Below are positions 22,794-35,779 of a DNA stretch of 64,000 bases, piece after piece; positions within the stretch are counted from its first letter, which is position 1; the number at the start of each line of letters is the position of its first letter. The stretch is from positions 19,932,001-19,996,000 of the forward strand of contig NC_134025.1 of NCBI RefSeq assembly GCF_964204645.1, in the 5' to 3' direction. Under the pieces are notes generated by a model, which was not told where the DNA came from, did not search any database, and was given only the letters and a program-made list of their open reading frames with translations. This DNA is from Tubulanus polymorphus (Eukaryota; Nemertea; Palaeonemertea; Tubulaniformes; Tubulanidae). The translations under genes were made by a program, and so were the position numbers.

Positions 22794-22837
22794 ACTTGAA
22801 AACAGCAAAAGTTTCAAAACTTTTGCTGTTTTCAAGT
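22794..22837. repeat. Perfect 21-bp inverted repeat
   Basis: Left arm 22794-22814 (ACTTGAAAACAGCAAAAGTTT without its final base) and right arm 22817-22837 are exact reverse complements separated by only CA. It could extrude as a cruciform or fold as RNA. No gene is near enough to assign a role. Confidence 0.95.
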
Positions 22838-24100
22838 AGTTTCAATGCGGCAGCGATAGAAGCCTATTGTAAGCGAACGTCTCGTTTCCTGGCGAGCTAT
22901 TACTTAAAAATAACGAACCAACATAATCCCTAGCGAAACAATTGGCACAGACAGGGGTAGTAGCATAATAGACAGGGGTGTAAAAGGTTGCAAGAAACCT
23001 TTCACGATTTCGAACACGAAAACAAGCGTGCATCTGACATGAGGGATGGTCCATGACTGTAGGCGAGGATGTGAGAAAACTATGCGATAAATAATCCCTC
23101 CCACCTGCCGTAACAGTGTTTTCCAAATACTCGAACGCTGTAACAAGATTTTCATATCGAATTTACTCTTCGTGTTACTACAATTAAACCCAGGTATTGT
23201 GTATGCGTTTTCCAGGATGAGGTTGATAAGTACTATATTCATTGCCAACTAAGAGGTTGTTGTTCAATTTGCACTGCATATGTAAAGAATGCGACTAAAA
23301 AATTTCTAACGATTTGTAAAAAATTAATTCCCTTTTTATCTGACGGTAAAGCTAGCTAGTTAGTTAAACTAGAGTAGTTAGTTGAACTAGAGAGAGTTTG
23401 AATCTGAAGGTTGCCTATAAAGAATAAATTTATTTATGGTTGCTGATTCGTATGAAGACTGATAGCACAGAGAAAACGCTATATTTTTACCATCATATAC
23501 ATGCCGTAATTGAGGTTTCCAAAATAGCGGGTGACAGGTAAATAAATGTGTGTAAATTTCCTGTCGATTCCTCGTTTTACAGAAAACTCTTAAGGCGAAA
23601 TATGATATGGTTTGACAATATGATGAATAAAACAATGAGACGAAACAGAAGTCTGTTGTGTGTAATTTTCTTACACGCGTCGACCACATCGGTATTCAAA
23701 GGTTTTTTGTTCTGTTTATAAACGGATGCATTATCATCCGTAAATTCCATCCACTCCCAGCGGGTGTTTCGTGCGGTTGCGGCAAACGATCAAACCTCCT
23801 GTCTGTGCCACCTACACTAGGAGCAAGAAGACAGTAAAAATCGCTGCCATCAAAAATGTTTTGAAATTCTGCTCATTGATAGATGTTATATAAATTGTTG
23901 TATTAGTGCTGATAGGCTACGTCAATCGGAGATATTTTCTACTGAAAAAAAGACAGAAATAGTTACATATACAGTTCATGATACGGTTCTACGAGCTGAA
24001 CTGATTGAAATTCCTTACCGAAGTTCAACTATATTGGGTTAATTTTTTTTGCATAGCTAAGCAATATTCAGTAGCTTCTTGACAGGCATATGTGACAATT

Positions 24101-24518
24101 ACGGAAGCGTCGTGGGACATCATATAGGAAAATCAAACATTTCAAAGAATATCTCAACATAAAATCATTTGGGCCTATGAAAAATAAAAATTTGATTTTT
24201 TGTCGAGATGATAACTCAACATTGAATCAGGCAAACTTTCGGTTAATCGTAAATGATTTAATGTTGCGATATAACACGAGATGAAATCAAATTTTTAGTT
24301 TTCATAAAAATGTCCCCTAGGTAGTGGATCTCGACAAAAAATCTAATTTTTAGTTAAAGATGAGAATATTCGATTTTAATTGTAGGTAATAACGCGACAT
24401 AAAATCGGAAAAACATTTTATTTGAATTGGAAAAACTATTCATTAATCGTAAATGAATGAGACATAACCCAACATCAAATACAATTTTTCCCAAATGATG
24501 TCCCCGGGATGCTTCCGT
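24101..24518. mobile_element. MITE-like inverted-repeat element, 418 bp
   Basis: The left end begins ACGGAAGCGTCGTGGGACAT and the right end, read inverted, begins ACGGAAGCATCCCGGGGACAT. Both are followed by CAT and an AAAATTTGAT-like AT-rich interior containing further inverted copies of TGTCGAGAT and AAATTTTTAG words. It is non-coding. The superfamily cannot be assigned from the ends, and I see no clear target duplication. Confidence 0.55.
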
Positions 24519-26387
24519 AGACAGTACATATAATTCTGTAAGATGTGCCTTTTGATTTTTCGAAGAATAGATACATGGATTTTATATGAACTGGTACATT
24601 TTCAAAAGGATGTCCTTCAAAATGTTATCGCTACACATGTATTAAGTCTGATACGGGCGAGCAGCGATCGTAATAACCGCTATGATTTTTAAGGAAATGA
24701 GATCGAAGAATGGGAAATTTTTCTTCGTTTAAACGAATTTCTCGTATCTTTGTGTTCGTATTAAACTGATTATTTACAAGTAATTTGTACTTAACTGGGA
24801 CGACTTAACTGTATTTTAGCAGTTATGTTCATTGAGTTAGAATACAACCTGCTGGTAAAATGGTCGCTGTGGAGAAAATGTATTGACCAACAATTGACGA
24901 GAAAAAGAATAAGATTTTTCAATATATATGTATTCCATTTTCTGCGAAAAATGGAAAAAAATATTATCTTCCGTTCGAAGTTTTCTCATCACGCTTATCG
25001 AAAGGGCATTTTTGTTTTATTTTCGTTTGACGTCATTGACACAATAGAATGACTACCGGAAATATACGACCAGAAAGTTGACTTTTGACGGATATCATCA
25101 AAACATTTGAAATCTCCAGATATTCGTTCATGTGTGTTCTTCGTGGCCTGTGACCCATTTTTAAGGGCCAAAAATGGCGATACAGTACCTTATTTGGATA
25201 ATTAGACCAATAACCTACGCAACTCACTTCAAGTGGCTCCAAACGTTTTGTAACGTCAGCTCTTGTTACGAATCTCAACTTCCGACTGAGATAAGTATTT
25301 ATACACAACCCACGAGACACGCTAAACTGAATATACGCATATGTAAGTCAAAAGCATTTCGAATGAATTTACGTGTGAACTATTTCACCGTCAACGATAT
25401 CGTACATGTGTTTTGTAGTCTTTCCCTGTGCGTGGGCGTAATTATGACAGTGAGGAGCATTCGAATCACATTTTTTTGTCGAATACTAGAGATGTTTTCA
25501 AAGGTTTCTCGCAGTTGTGTTCTTGTTTCAAACCAGTGCGAATGATTGATCATTTCGCTACTAGACTAATCTGAAAATCTATTATTTTAGAACAATTCGA
25601 GGCCGGATCCAGTACTTCTGTTTGATCAAATATCGATGGGAAATAGGGACTGGATGTGATTAATATACACATTGATTCGATTGATTTCCATCTTTGAGAA
25701 ACAGGAAACTATTTCATTGAAATGCATCTTCGCCAAAATTGCTTTCCTTCAACTAAGTCTGACGACTGTCGATAGAAGTCATCATCCAGCTTCAAAAAGA
25801 AAAAAATTACGACATTTAGCGAAAGTAAAAATGTGCGCTTTAAATGTTTAGTTTACTTACAGGGAGCCGCTAGTTCACGTGAAATTCGAATCTTTTCAAA
25901 TATTTCAGTGAATTCCACCAGAAATCATCGATAGGCATTTTTATCCAAGCCCCGCTGTTACAATGAATTACAACTTTCAAGCGTTGCCAATATTCGGAGT
26001 TTTCCATAAATCTACCCGTTCAAATAGGTCACTATTTTCTGAAATGTAAATGCTGAAATGAAAGTAACAGGCCCGTGGAAGGGGTTTTCTTCGGGGTCCC
26101 CTTCGAGAAAAAAGGACTAACTTCGGAGATGCATTTTCAGGGATTTTTTTTAATTGAATCTACATCAATTGTCGAACAAAATGTCTAAATCTCATGACTT
26201 ATAATTGAAGATAATCGCTTACGTGTCCCGGACCAAATAAGCGTAATTCTACACATGCTGTAATTCTAGATGTATATAATTTTAGATTTTTTTTCTAGAT
26301 TCATGACTGACAAACTATATTTACGTAGACTTTTTATTGAGTTTTGTCGAGTGGTGGGATTCGGCGTTCTCATAGGCAAAATATGTG

Positions 26388-26422
26388 TGACGTCACTGCA
26401 CCGAAGACCTGCGTAATATAAG
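26388..26422 (+). promoter_or_regulatory. CRE plus TATA promoter of the VWA gene
   Basis: A perfect palindromic cAMP-response element TGACGTCA at 26388-26395 is followed by a TATA-like AATATAAG at 26415-26422. The expected start of transcription is near 26445. That would exclude the ATG at 26427 and support the ATG at 26538 as the protein start. Confidence 0.6.
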
Positions 26423-26537
26423 CGGGATGATGCGAAGTTTGCAGCGCAGTTTAACAGCTATCTATACCGGTGTAGAGAGAAAAACAAGTTCACTAGCATT
26501 TTACTATCACGGAGCTACTATTTCTAACAGAGAAATC

Positions 26538-29500
26538 ATGAACTGTGGAACGGAAAGTGGTTTATCGATGTTCTTTTTCATATTAGTAAGTAACGTAGAT
26601 TTTCATTATATTCGTTGAATTATGTACCTTCTATTGAACGCCATGAATGCAATTCATAAAAATTTCCATTACCTATTCACCTCGGATGTATTTTGAAAAC
26701 AGTTTCTTTTTGTAGAATTATCAAATTTACAATTCAAATTCACTCAACCCCTCCCCAAACGAAAGCGATGCTGCCAGGTTAATCATAGTTGATTTATTAC
26801 AGTGGAACCTTGTTTATCGAATCTTGTGGGCTTAAGTGAAATTGTCGTATTAAACGGGTTTCGTATTATCCATAGCTTGATTTATATGAATATCTGGGCC
26901 ATGCGGGAAATCATCGTACTCGACGGGTTTCGTCATAAACGAAGTCGTATCAACGAGGTTCAACGGTATCAATTAAGTATAAATCTATCTATCCCTTTTC
27001 GTGGAATTTAGAAATCAGAAAAATACTAACTAGCATCGTTATCTTTATTTCAGGTCGCTATTTTCTCATCTCCGTCATCTGTGATCGCAGGTAGGAAACT
27101 TTTCAATATTCGCACACTTAAAATTATCGTTTAGCGAAACATGAAAACAACAACAGTATGAGCATTTCGTGTTCTTGTTGTGCTGTTTTATCGGGTCAGT
27201 AATGCAATTCTGGTCTATTACTTCCGAATCCGAAGAAAACAGAAAATTGTAATTATCCATTTGCCTGATTGATCGTTGCTTTTATAAGGCGTAGATTTTT
27301 AAGAGTTCAGTAAACACGGTTAGTCTTGGCTTTGGTGCGTTGAAATGTCGGAATTTCCTCGAGTATACGGAAAGCAAACAACAGAAAAGTATCAACGTCG
27401 TTCTGCATTCTAAGATATCATATTTGGATTTACTTTTTGCTATTACAGTTCTACAAAGGGTTGTTGCTCTAGTATGTGGGATTTCCGTGTTGGGCTGTGA
27501 TAAAAAGCTTAAAAATTTCCGCATTCATTGAATAATTTCTAAAACATCAGAAGAAACATTTATTCTTGCATAAATAATAACGATAGCGCAATGATTTTTT
27601 AAACATTTTTTCATCCAAGCAAAAATACGGCACGGGTCTGAGTGGGCACGTCATTCGATATATCTATATATGTACATCAGTTTTTTTTGCTACAAATCAT
27701 TTAATCAACCGAGCTATGCTGCTTGGCCTTCTTGGAATCACTTGACACATTCTCTCACATATCAATGTGAATGATCTATCAAAAACGGGTATTGCTGTAA
27801 AAAGCTCTTGCGAACACTTTTCAGAGTGCAATTCGAACTCCTCTAGAGCGTACTACGACCGTTTACGATGATATATTATTTAGTAGAACGTCGTCATCGG
27901 CGGTAGTGCGATTTCAAAGTGGGAATCAAATCTAATTTGAAACTCAATTTGACTCCGTTTCATATATACTTAGCAGGTTATTGCTTCTGCTCGAACCGTG
28001 GCAAAATAATTCCATATGCTTTTTTCACGGTATCAAGGTCGCGGATATTTTCACAACTTTTCTGTGTTAACGAAAACACCGCATTTTTATTCAAGGAATT
28101 CTAATTGTGTTGATTTTGTTTTAAGTATGCTGATGCGGTAATCTTCGTGGCGATTAAGTTTATACTAGCAATTTATACTAGCAATTTAACTCCGGCATGA
28201 ATAGTTCGTTAAGTCACCGACCGAAGAAGAATTCGTTTCTATCCGACTTTTAAATGCTTACGATAACTACAGAAATATTTACGTTATCCCGTCTGTTAAT
28301 TAATGCATCATAACCACGCTCGTAAAAACGACATTGTCTAAAAATATAGGATAATTGAAATATTTCCGTATCTAATACACCTGCCTATTCGTTCTGAATT
28401 CATGTGTGAATAATTATTCATCAGATACGAGTGAAATCTAAGTGCGATGTACAATAAATCTTCGCCCTGGCCATCTATATGATATGTAGGCCTACAACTG
28501 ATTTTATCGATACCAAATTGTTGAAATAATACATAGATCCTGAAATCATACTTCGATTGATGACTGAATTGCAATGTTTCATGGTAACAGTGAGTTGGAA
28601 TTTTATCGGCAACGCTTAATTGTACTTACGTAGCCTTATTCTGGAGTTAGTGCTAGCATTCTTCAAATTTTAGTTTCATTCTGAAAATTAGCAGTGGTTG
28701 AAAATGTTAGAATGAAAAGCGTATCCTACCGGTGGCAAAGGAAATTGAATACTCGGATTTGTTAACTTGAACAAAGACATTAAACAGATCGAAGGACAGA
28801 GAATTGACCAGATAATTGCAATTCTTGAAAAAAAGTGTCAACGATGACAAAAACTGCACGTTTTACTCGTCCATTCGAATCCGCAATATGTATGTATATA
28901 CTCGGTAGATTGGATAAGAAATATATTCGAGAGTTTATCATTCACCCGAATCGAATTGATGTGGTATAGGCTATAGGCGAATTTTTGAATAGAAGAAAAT
29001 TGATAGTATTTTTGCTTTGTAAAAATCTGGGTCCAATGGATCAAGTGAAAATTATTTAGATAAAGACGTATACGTATTGTACGAGTTACCATAAGCAATG
29101 TCTATATGGTGACTATGGTAACTCGTACTATATGATTATAAAATATAATTTGTATAAGTAAGTGGTTTACCGAATAGCCTATGTTTATGTTTTTGCAGGC
29201 GATAGTGACCACGGATGTAAAGTCGGTTTGGCTGACATTGTATTCATGTTAGACGATTCATCGAGCATCTGGCCAAACAATTTCACGCTGCAGAAGAATT
29301 TCGTAAACCAAATGATAAATTCATTTGATATCGCTCCCGACGCTACACATGTTGCAGTCGTCACGTTCAGTACGCGCGCACGTCTTCAATTCAGACTCAA
29401 TGAAATGATGGAGAAAGACAAACTGAGGGAGGCCGTTTTCAGAATCCGACAACGAGGTGGCGACACTAACACCGGAGACGCGCTTAATTTAGCGAGGACC

Positions 29501-32080
29501 TACGCCTTCAGCCGTTCTCAGGGTGGACGACCAGGGAAAGTGCCTCAAATTGGAATCGTGATCACCGACGGCAAATCGCAAGTAATGCGCCAAACCACCA
29601 GAGAAGCACGGTTAGCGAAAGAGCAGGGAATTATTCTGTTCGCAGTTGGTATCGGAGAACACGTCAGTCAAAAAGAGTTACGATCAATCGCTTCAGGTGA
29701 CGATTTTATATTTGAAAATAATGACTACGCCACTCTGTCAAAAATAGAGACACAACTTCAACAAAAAGCGTGCGAAAGTAAGTATTGAAAAAGAACTGCG
29801 AATGATCTTGCAAAATCAAGTCTCTTATCGATATTCATATTGCTTTCAGTTCCAATACCAACAGAGGTCAAAGTAGGAAAGAACTGCCGGAACAAGGAAC
29901 TTGACCTTATATTCGCTGTAGACGTAGCCAAACCGATCTATAAGATCGACTACTTCAAGACACTTGCCTTTGTACAAAGTGTCATGTATTCTATGGATCT
30001 TGGCGACGACAAGGGCAAAGTTAGTGTAATAGCGTTCGGGAATCACGTAGAACCTGCTTATCAACTCGGTGAACACAATTCTTATTCCAAAAACTCCAAA
30101 TCATTGTTCAACATTAAGCAGATGGATGGACCGTCAGATTTTGCCAGTGTCCTACAATATGCCAGATCTAGAGGTTTCAATGAGCGATATGGCGCGCGCA
30201 AAAGTGCGGCCCAGGTTCTTGTACTGGTAACCGATGGCAAGTCAGCAGACTTTGCAGAAACTGTCCGACAAGCGGAAAGAACAAAAACGGCCCGCATAAG
30301 AATATTTGTGGTGGGAATCGGCCCCGATGTAAACACTGGAGAACTGGAAGCTATAGCATCTATGCCGGCTAGATACCATGTGTATAAGGTTGATAACGTT
30401 GATCAGCTGGCAAAAGTCAAAACTTCAATATCCAGGAAAATATGTAGTGTATCAGGTCCAGTACAACTCGAAGGTAGGTCGACCGAGTATTCTAGTCGAA
30501 CAATCTTTAGACTGTCACTTAAGATGTGCTGCATTGAAATTTCTATGAATATATATTGCAGCTTGTGGTCGAAGAAAGGGAGCTGACATAGCTTTTGTAA
30601 TGAACACCGAGAATGCTATTGCTAAAGACGTTGTCAAAACGAGAGCTTTCATGAAGAACATCACTACCAGTTTCAACATGGGCAAAAACAAAATCAAAGT
30701 GGCCGCGCTACCAACAAAATGTAACTCAGTGCCTGGTTTCAGACTCAACGAAGGCGGCGAAGACAAGAAAGTTGCGCTAGAAAAGATCGGAGCCGATACT
30801 AACAAGGACGCTCTTACTGCATTGTTGACCGACGTTCGCACAGACGCATTCGAAGAGAAAAACGGTGCTCGAAAGGGTGTGAAGAAAATTGCCATCGTCG
30901 TTACAGACAATAAACCAGAAAATCCACGTAAAACTCTATTAGAAGCGATGAAAACGAAGATGTCAGATGTGGAAATATTCGTGATAGGGGTCGGCAAGGA
31001 GGTCGATTCGAAGCTGCTGAAAAATATAGCATCCACGCCGACTGAACGCCATGTAGCATTTGTACCCAATTACTCTACATTACACGAAACTAAAGAAATG
31101 TTAGTCGACAACGTATGCGAAGGTAAGATCGATATGTTTTCTTGAAAAAAATGACTCCATTTTAGGTATCTTAGGAATCTTTACATCCATTCTTAATGGG
31201 AATTCGGTACGCTTAAAATCACTTTGTGGGATATAAGGGGAATATAAATATGTAACTCGAACTCGAACCAATTATTAACTCCCAACTTGAAACAAACTAG
31301 ATGCTAGTTGTATAGACTGATCCCAGCAACAAAGTTGTGAGTTACCATTTACATTTCGACTCGTCGAGATCAAATTCACAATGTTCTTACTTTTTGGGTG
31401 CATTTCTCGAAAGGCTATGAGGTCATTTTAGTTGGAAATGGTGGATATGATAATTATCGGAAGATTTTTGGCATTTTTTTTTGCTTTGACGTCGAAGAAA
31501 GATATCCCGAAGAAAAATATGGTATTTTGAACACATATCAGAAAGTGACAACCTGAAGAAGGTTGTCAATAAATCAATATGAAAAAGTGCAATTTCAGCA
31601 TTACGTAAACCATGATTTGAAATGAATTTGAAGATTTGTCGGAGTACTCGAAAACCTCACTGAGTTTTTTTGCAAAATAAGTCATTCACTTGCGCAGTCG
31701 TCGTACCTGTAAACAGCAATGAAATACGGCGAGATAGAATGTATGTCGATTCATACATAAACCCAATACATGTTGCAAATTTAAGAATGACATCAACTGT
31801 GCCTCGCCTTGTGTAATTAGCAGTTCCAAAAGTATAGTGAGGATTATCATACAATTTTGAGAACAATCATCCGTTTTTTCGTTGGTTTCTGGTTAGACCT
31901 ACGAGCAATCATCCCAAAATCTTGAGATGATTGCTCGTAGGCTAGACATAGTATATAGCCGACACCGTGGTCTTCACGTACGTTACATCAAGATCGCAAA
32001 GTCCGTCATGAAGCGAGGCTTCTTTGATTGATACTATGTGATTATTGATTTCTTTTACAGAACTGGAAAATGGGTCTTAA
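26538..32080 (+). CDS. Secreted protein with three VWA domains
   Basis: Six exons (26538-26585, 27054-27090, 29199-29777, 29850-30473, 30562-31122, 32061-32080) join in frame to 622 aa. Exons 1-2 encode a signal peptide (FFFILVAIFSSPSSVIA). Exons 3, 4 and 5 each encode one VWA domain of about 190 aa opened and closed by a Cys (GCKVG..KACE, NCRNK..KICS, ACGRR..NVCE). The last exon adds only ELENGS. VWA1 has an intact metal site (DDSSS, TNTGDA, ITDGKS). VWA2 has lost the DxSxS serines (DVAKP) and the Thr loop. VWA3 has NTENA in place of DxSxS. The introns flanking the domains are all phase 1, so each domain is a swappable module. Family: extracellular-matrix VWA proteins (matrilin, collagen VI A-domain type). 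Inference: matrix or secreted adhesion protein in which only the first domain coordinates metal. AATAAA-type signals occur downstream of 32440. Confidence 0.9.
27091..29198. other. VWA gene intron 2, no features
   Basis: A 2.1-kb phase-1 intron, GTAGGA donor and TTTTTGCAG acceptor. I see no gene or clear repeat apart from a doubled TTTATACTAGCAA word near 28158-28185. Confidence 0.6.
31898..31941. repeat. 16-bp perfect hairpin in VWA gene intron 5
   Basis: CCTACGAGCAATCATC (31898-31913) is followed after 12 bases by its exact reverse complement (31926-31941). It lies within the last intron, about 120 bases before the acceptor. It may be a stem-loop or a remnant of a foldback element. Confidence 0.85.
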
Positions 32081-34259
32081 ATCGACGAGAAAGTAGTTAC
32101 TATAATGGCACGCCAGGTCGAGAGAACATGATCAGGGTAAAAGACTCGGACATTCTACCAAAGATAGTGACATCCGATTAGTACACCAGCATGGCTACTG
32201 CATACTTGTTGAAACTTAACTGTATGATAGAATAGATAACCATAGTAATTTATTGATGCATAGATTATATATCATATGTGTATATTTTGACATCTGAAAT
32301 TGTAAATTATTAGTTTTCATTTTACGTCTGCTTAAACACAGCTGACCGTGGTTAGATCGAAATGGGGCACGTGTGTGCCAAATTTATTACATTTTTCACA
32401 AGACAGCCTACGTTTGAATTTTTCACATTCCAAACCAGGTTTTAAATAAATACACTACAGAACAAACGATTATATTGCTGCAGTTCTTAATCAATTAGTA
32501 ATTATTGCTATGCATTGAATTTAAAAACGTTAAAATAAATAAACGGGTTATTAGGGTGTGGATATTGTTAAAATGTCAAAAAGCTATGAAGAATGTGTAT
32601 AAGTTAGTCTGATAGCTTATCGTAAAGATGTAAATTATTTAAAAAATCAGGCATTAGAATTATTTTTTAATGTTTTTAGTAAAATATACTAATAAATAAA
32701 TGTGATTGATTTGATGTGAAAACTGATTTCATATATTGAATACGCGGATCATGTCTACACACAAGGCAAAATAACACCACCCTAACCACCAGTGTAAACT
32801 TATAAGCAAAAATCAATGAAATACACCTGATGCAAACAGGTAGAACCACTTATCTCTGTAAAATGAAACTACATAACCCAACAAATATTCAATATAGCCG
32901 CCCCGATGCGATTCTTACCCTCCGCCTATGAATCAACGACCAATTACGTAAGGCCACACCGGAAGAAAACCTTGTTTCTCGGCCTCGACCCAATATTTCG
33001 TCATTTCAAATGATTATTTTCGAAATGAAATAGAATTGCCTACCGAGGTATTTCAAAATTTTGAATGAAATAAAACCCGATCAAAACTGTAGGCTATATA
33101 CGTAAGTGTACAAACATAATATTCACGTGCCTGTGCCGCTTTCTTACTGATGGGCTATCAATGCGCATAGCACTGTCCGTTTGATAGACTGGTCGCCTGT
33201 CCAATTCTGCGCCCACCTGCATTCGCCGTCAGAATAGTAACCTTCTAACTGAAGGTAGAGACCGACAACCAGTCTATCCGTTTGATGGCAACGCATCCAC
33301 AGACCTCATACGCACTGTATATTAGAAATACAAAACAGCTCCCCGTGTGAAACTTATAGGCAAACTCAGCTCCAGATGTGAAGTACCAACTGCGCCACCC
33401 CTTGACGGAGAAACCCATCCTCATCAGAGCTGCGCCGTCGGTGTCATACAACTACACTTCAGATACCCCAGGACCGTACTCTCATCTGGAAAATGTGCGT
33501 TTCGAAATGTGCTTCCTTGCTATCTAGTCAACACGCGGGACAATCAACTTAGAGGACCGCCGATCACACAACTATATCTGTACTTCGATTTCCGTTTTCA
33601 AAATCAAACCCCCTGTTTCGCTCCCGGCAGGTGTGGTGGGTCTGTAAGAGACATTACGAAAGCGTAAAATCATTCAGATTCATTTATTTCAACTTTTTTT
33701 TGCCCATTTTCTTCCAAATCATGCGCACACTCATGCTCACACTGATTTATTTTACCAACAGTCTCACAAAAGCTTCGGCTATTATGTTTGTCGCTGGTAC
33801 CGAGACACTGGTTTTGGAACCGACGCTATATCGGAAACGCTTACACAAACCAGTTACACGGCTGCAACTGAACATTTTTGGATTAATGAATGCATGTATA
33901 GCATAAGGCACATTTTTGGCAAATAAAATGGAATATGTTTTAGTATAGAGTATTTTTATTGCTCGACAAAGATACATTTGCTTCGAGCACTAAAACAAAA
34001 AACTGACTTTGGGAAATTTGGAAGCGGCTTTGATAAATTGAGTAAGTTGTTTAAGCTGTTTCCATTTAGTTTCCATTAGTTGGGTAGTTTTGTGCACGCT
34101 TGGCCTAGTTCTGAAAAATGATTTTAAGAATTTAGTGCGAATGTTTCGGAAAATGGGCACTCAATAACGTGATGGAATTCGTCCCCAAAAATGAATTATT
34201 CTACACCAAGAAATCAAAAACTACAGAATCTTTTAGAAATATTATAGGCTCGTTTTGAT
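32081..34259. other. Intergenic with dispersed repeat fragments
   Basis: The first ~600 bases are probably the VWA gene's 3' UTR and contain several AATAAA words. A block at about 33550-33650 (GACCGCCGATCACA, CTTCGATTTCCG, CCGGCAGGTGTGGTGGGTCTGTAA) is related to DNA just after each GPCR stop (39130-39215 and 47606-47690), so it is a dispersed repeat. An ORF on the minus strand at 33245-33451 is probably repeat-derived. Confidence 0.4.
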
Positions 34260-35779
34260 GCCATTCCATTCACAATTGGTATTTTGCAAACACACGTTAT
34301 CGGAAATCTTCAATGTCGTTATATTTCAATTTCCATCAATTGAAATCGATGCAACTTTTCTACAAAGCGAATCAATTATCAACGAAAAATTATATCAAAC
34401 GCCGAGTATCAATCCAAGATTCTTGGCATGTCGTGTGAAAATATATGAAAACCCAGTTCGAAGCGTATTCGTTCCTTTATTTTTTGACATGGAGTACGCA
34501 TCGCACCATCTAGCGGGATAGCTGGTAGTTCCCGTTGGAGAGGGCACCATGGATATGACTGAGATTCTTATTGGTTTGTCATACAGTGAAATAACGCAAA
34601 ACACATCTTGAGTGTTTAATTACAGCTTTTGAGAAGAGGTAGAAATTGATGAGTCTGATAGGAAATATGGTGTTGCATCGAAAATGAATTATATGTATTT
34701 AACAAAATCAACTATTTTTCCACCTTGGTGTAACATATATACTTCAAGTCATATCATAGTTAGGATTCGCAGTGTAATAACGTTTAGAGAAATTGATGAG
34801 TCAATTTTGGACAAGTACTGAGATTGATTTAATTCATTCATTTTTCAGAAAATTGAAAAGAAAACATGTTTTACTTGTGGACTCGTTCACATTGATTGTC
34901 AAGACTAAATCTAAGACCGGACTAAAATCGTCTTGGTTTTATAAACAATGTATAAGAAGACTTTTCACGTATACGCTAATTCAATCTCAAGAGATCGCCT
35001 ACTCCCACGTAACTTATTTAATATCCCAACCCTTGAAAATCTAAAAAAAAAACTATTCGAAACCCGAAATACCTTTCTATTATGTAATTTAAGCAAACTA
35101 TGCCGTCAGGTTGACAATAGATAATTTATCCTACGGTTACTCTTTGATTGACTATAAATACTATTCAATGTTTCAGTCTGTATTCAATTGGGCTCAGTCC
35201 CACGAAGGTAATTAGTGACCAGTTGCTTATGGTAACCTTTAAATTTGAATTGTGTTTATTGTGTAAAATTGATGTAAAACTACCCGTTGCCGGTGCGGCT
35301 GATGCCGCCACTGCTGCTGCTGTTAAATCTCAACTTGTCATTAATAACACTTATTGATATCGTGCACTAACCATTCAATCAGCTCCTGTCAATGCAAATT
35401 TTTGTGTGGTCAATAAAATTTCTAAATGTGAAAGAGATATTTTCACCTACCTTTTCTTTCGAAAGCTAACGTCACAATTTCATCGATAGAACGCCAATCA
35501 ATTGCATACACTTTTACAAAATCTATTTAGTTCAATGAATAATACTTAAGAAATATCTATCCAGAAAACATGTTTGTTTACGAATGAATTACTAATGTTT
35601 ATGCAATATACATGCGTATTCTTTATATGCGTATATTTTTGATGTTAAGTTAATGCTTCTTGGTTCAGTTTCATGAAAACGTTTAAGCTTAAAACGGTTT
35701 AGTTTGAATTGTTGTCCTCATTAAAAACATTGAGTAAACGATACAGCTAGCTAAGGCGAAAAACTGAGTTTGACGTACA

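Larger units (their letters stand above)
22099..26387. other. Intergenic, no gene supported
   Basis: AT-rich DNA without a convincing coding region. It holds a perfect inverted repeat at 22794-22837 and a MITE-like inverted-repeat element at 24101-24518. ORFs such as 22511-22711, 24825-25052 and 25174-25545 lack splice context and family features. Confidence 0.4.

Noticed and set aside
26427-26537. Upstream in-frame ATG of the VWA gene
   Set aside because: It lies only a few bases after the TATA-like word, before the expected transcription start, and would bury the signal peptide.
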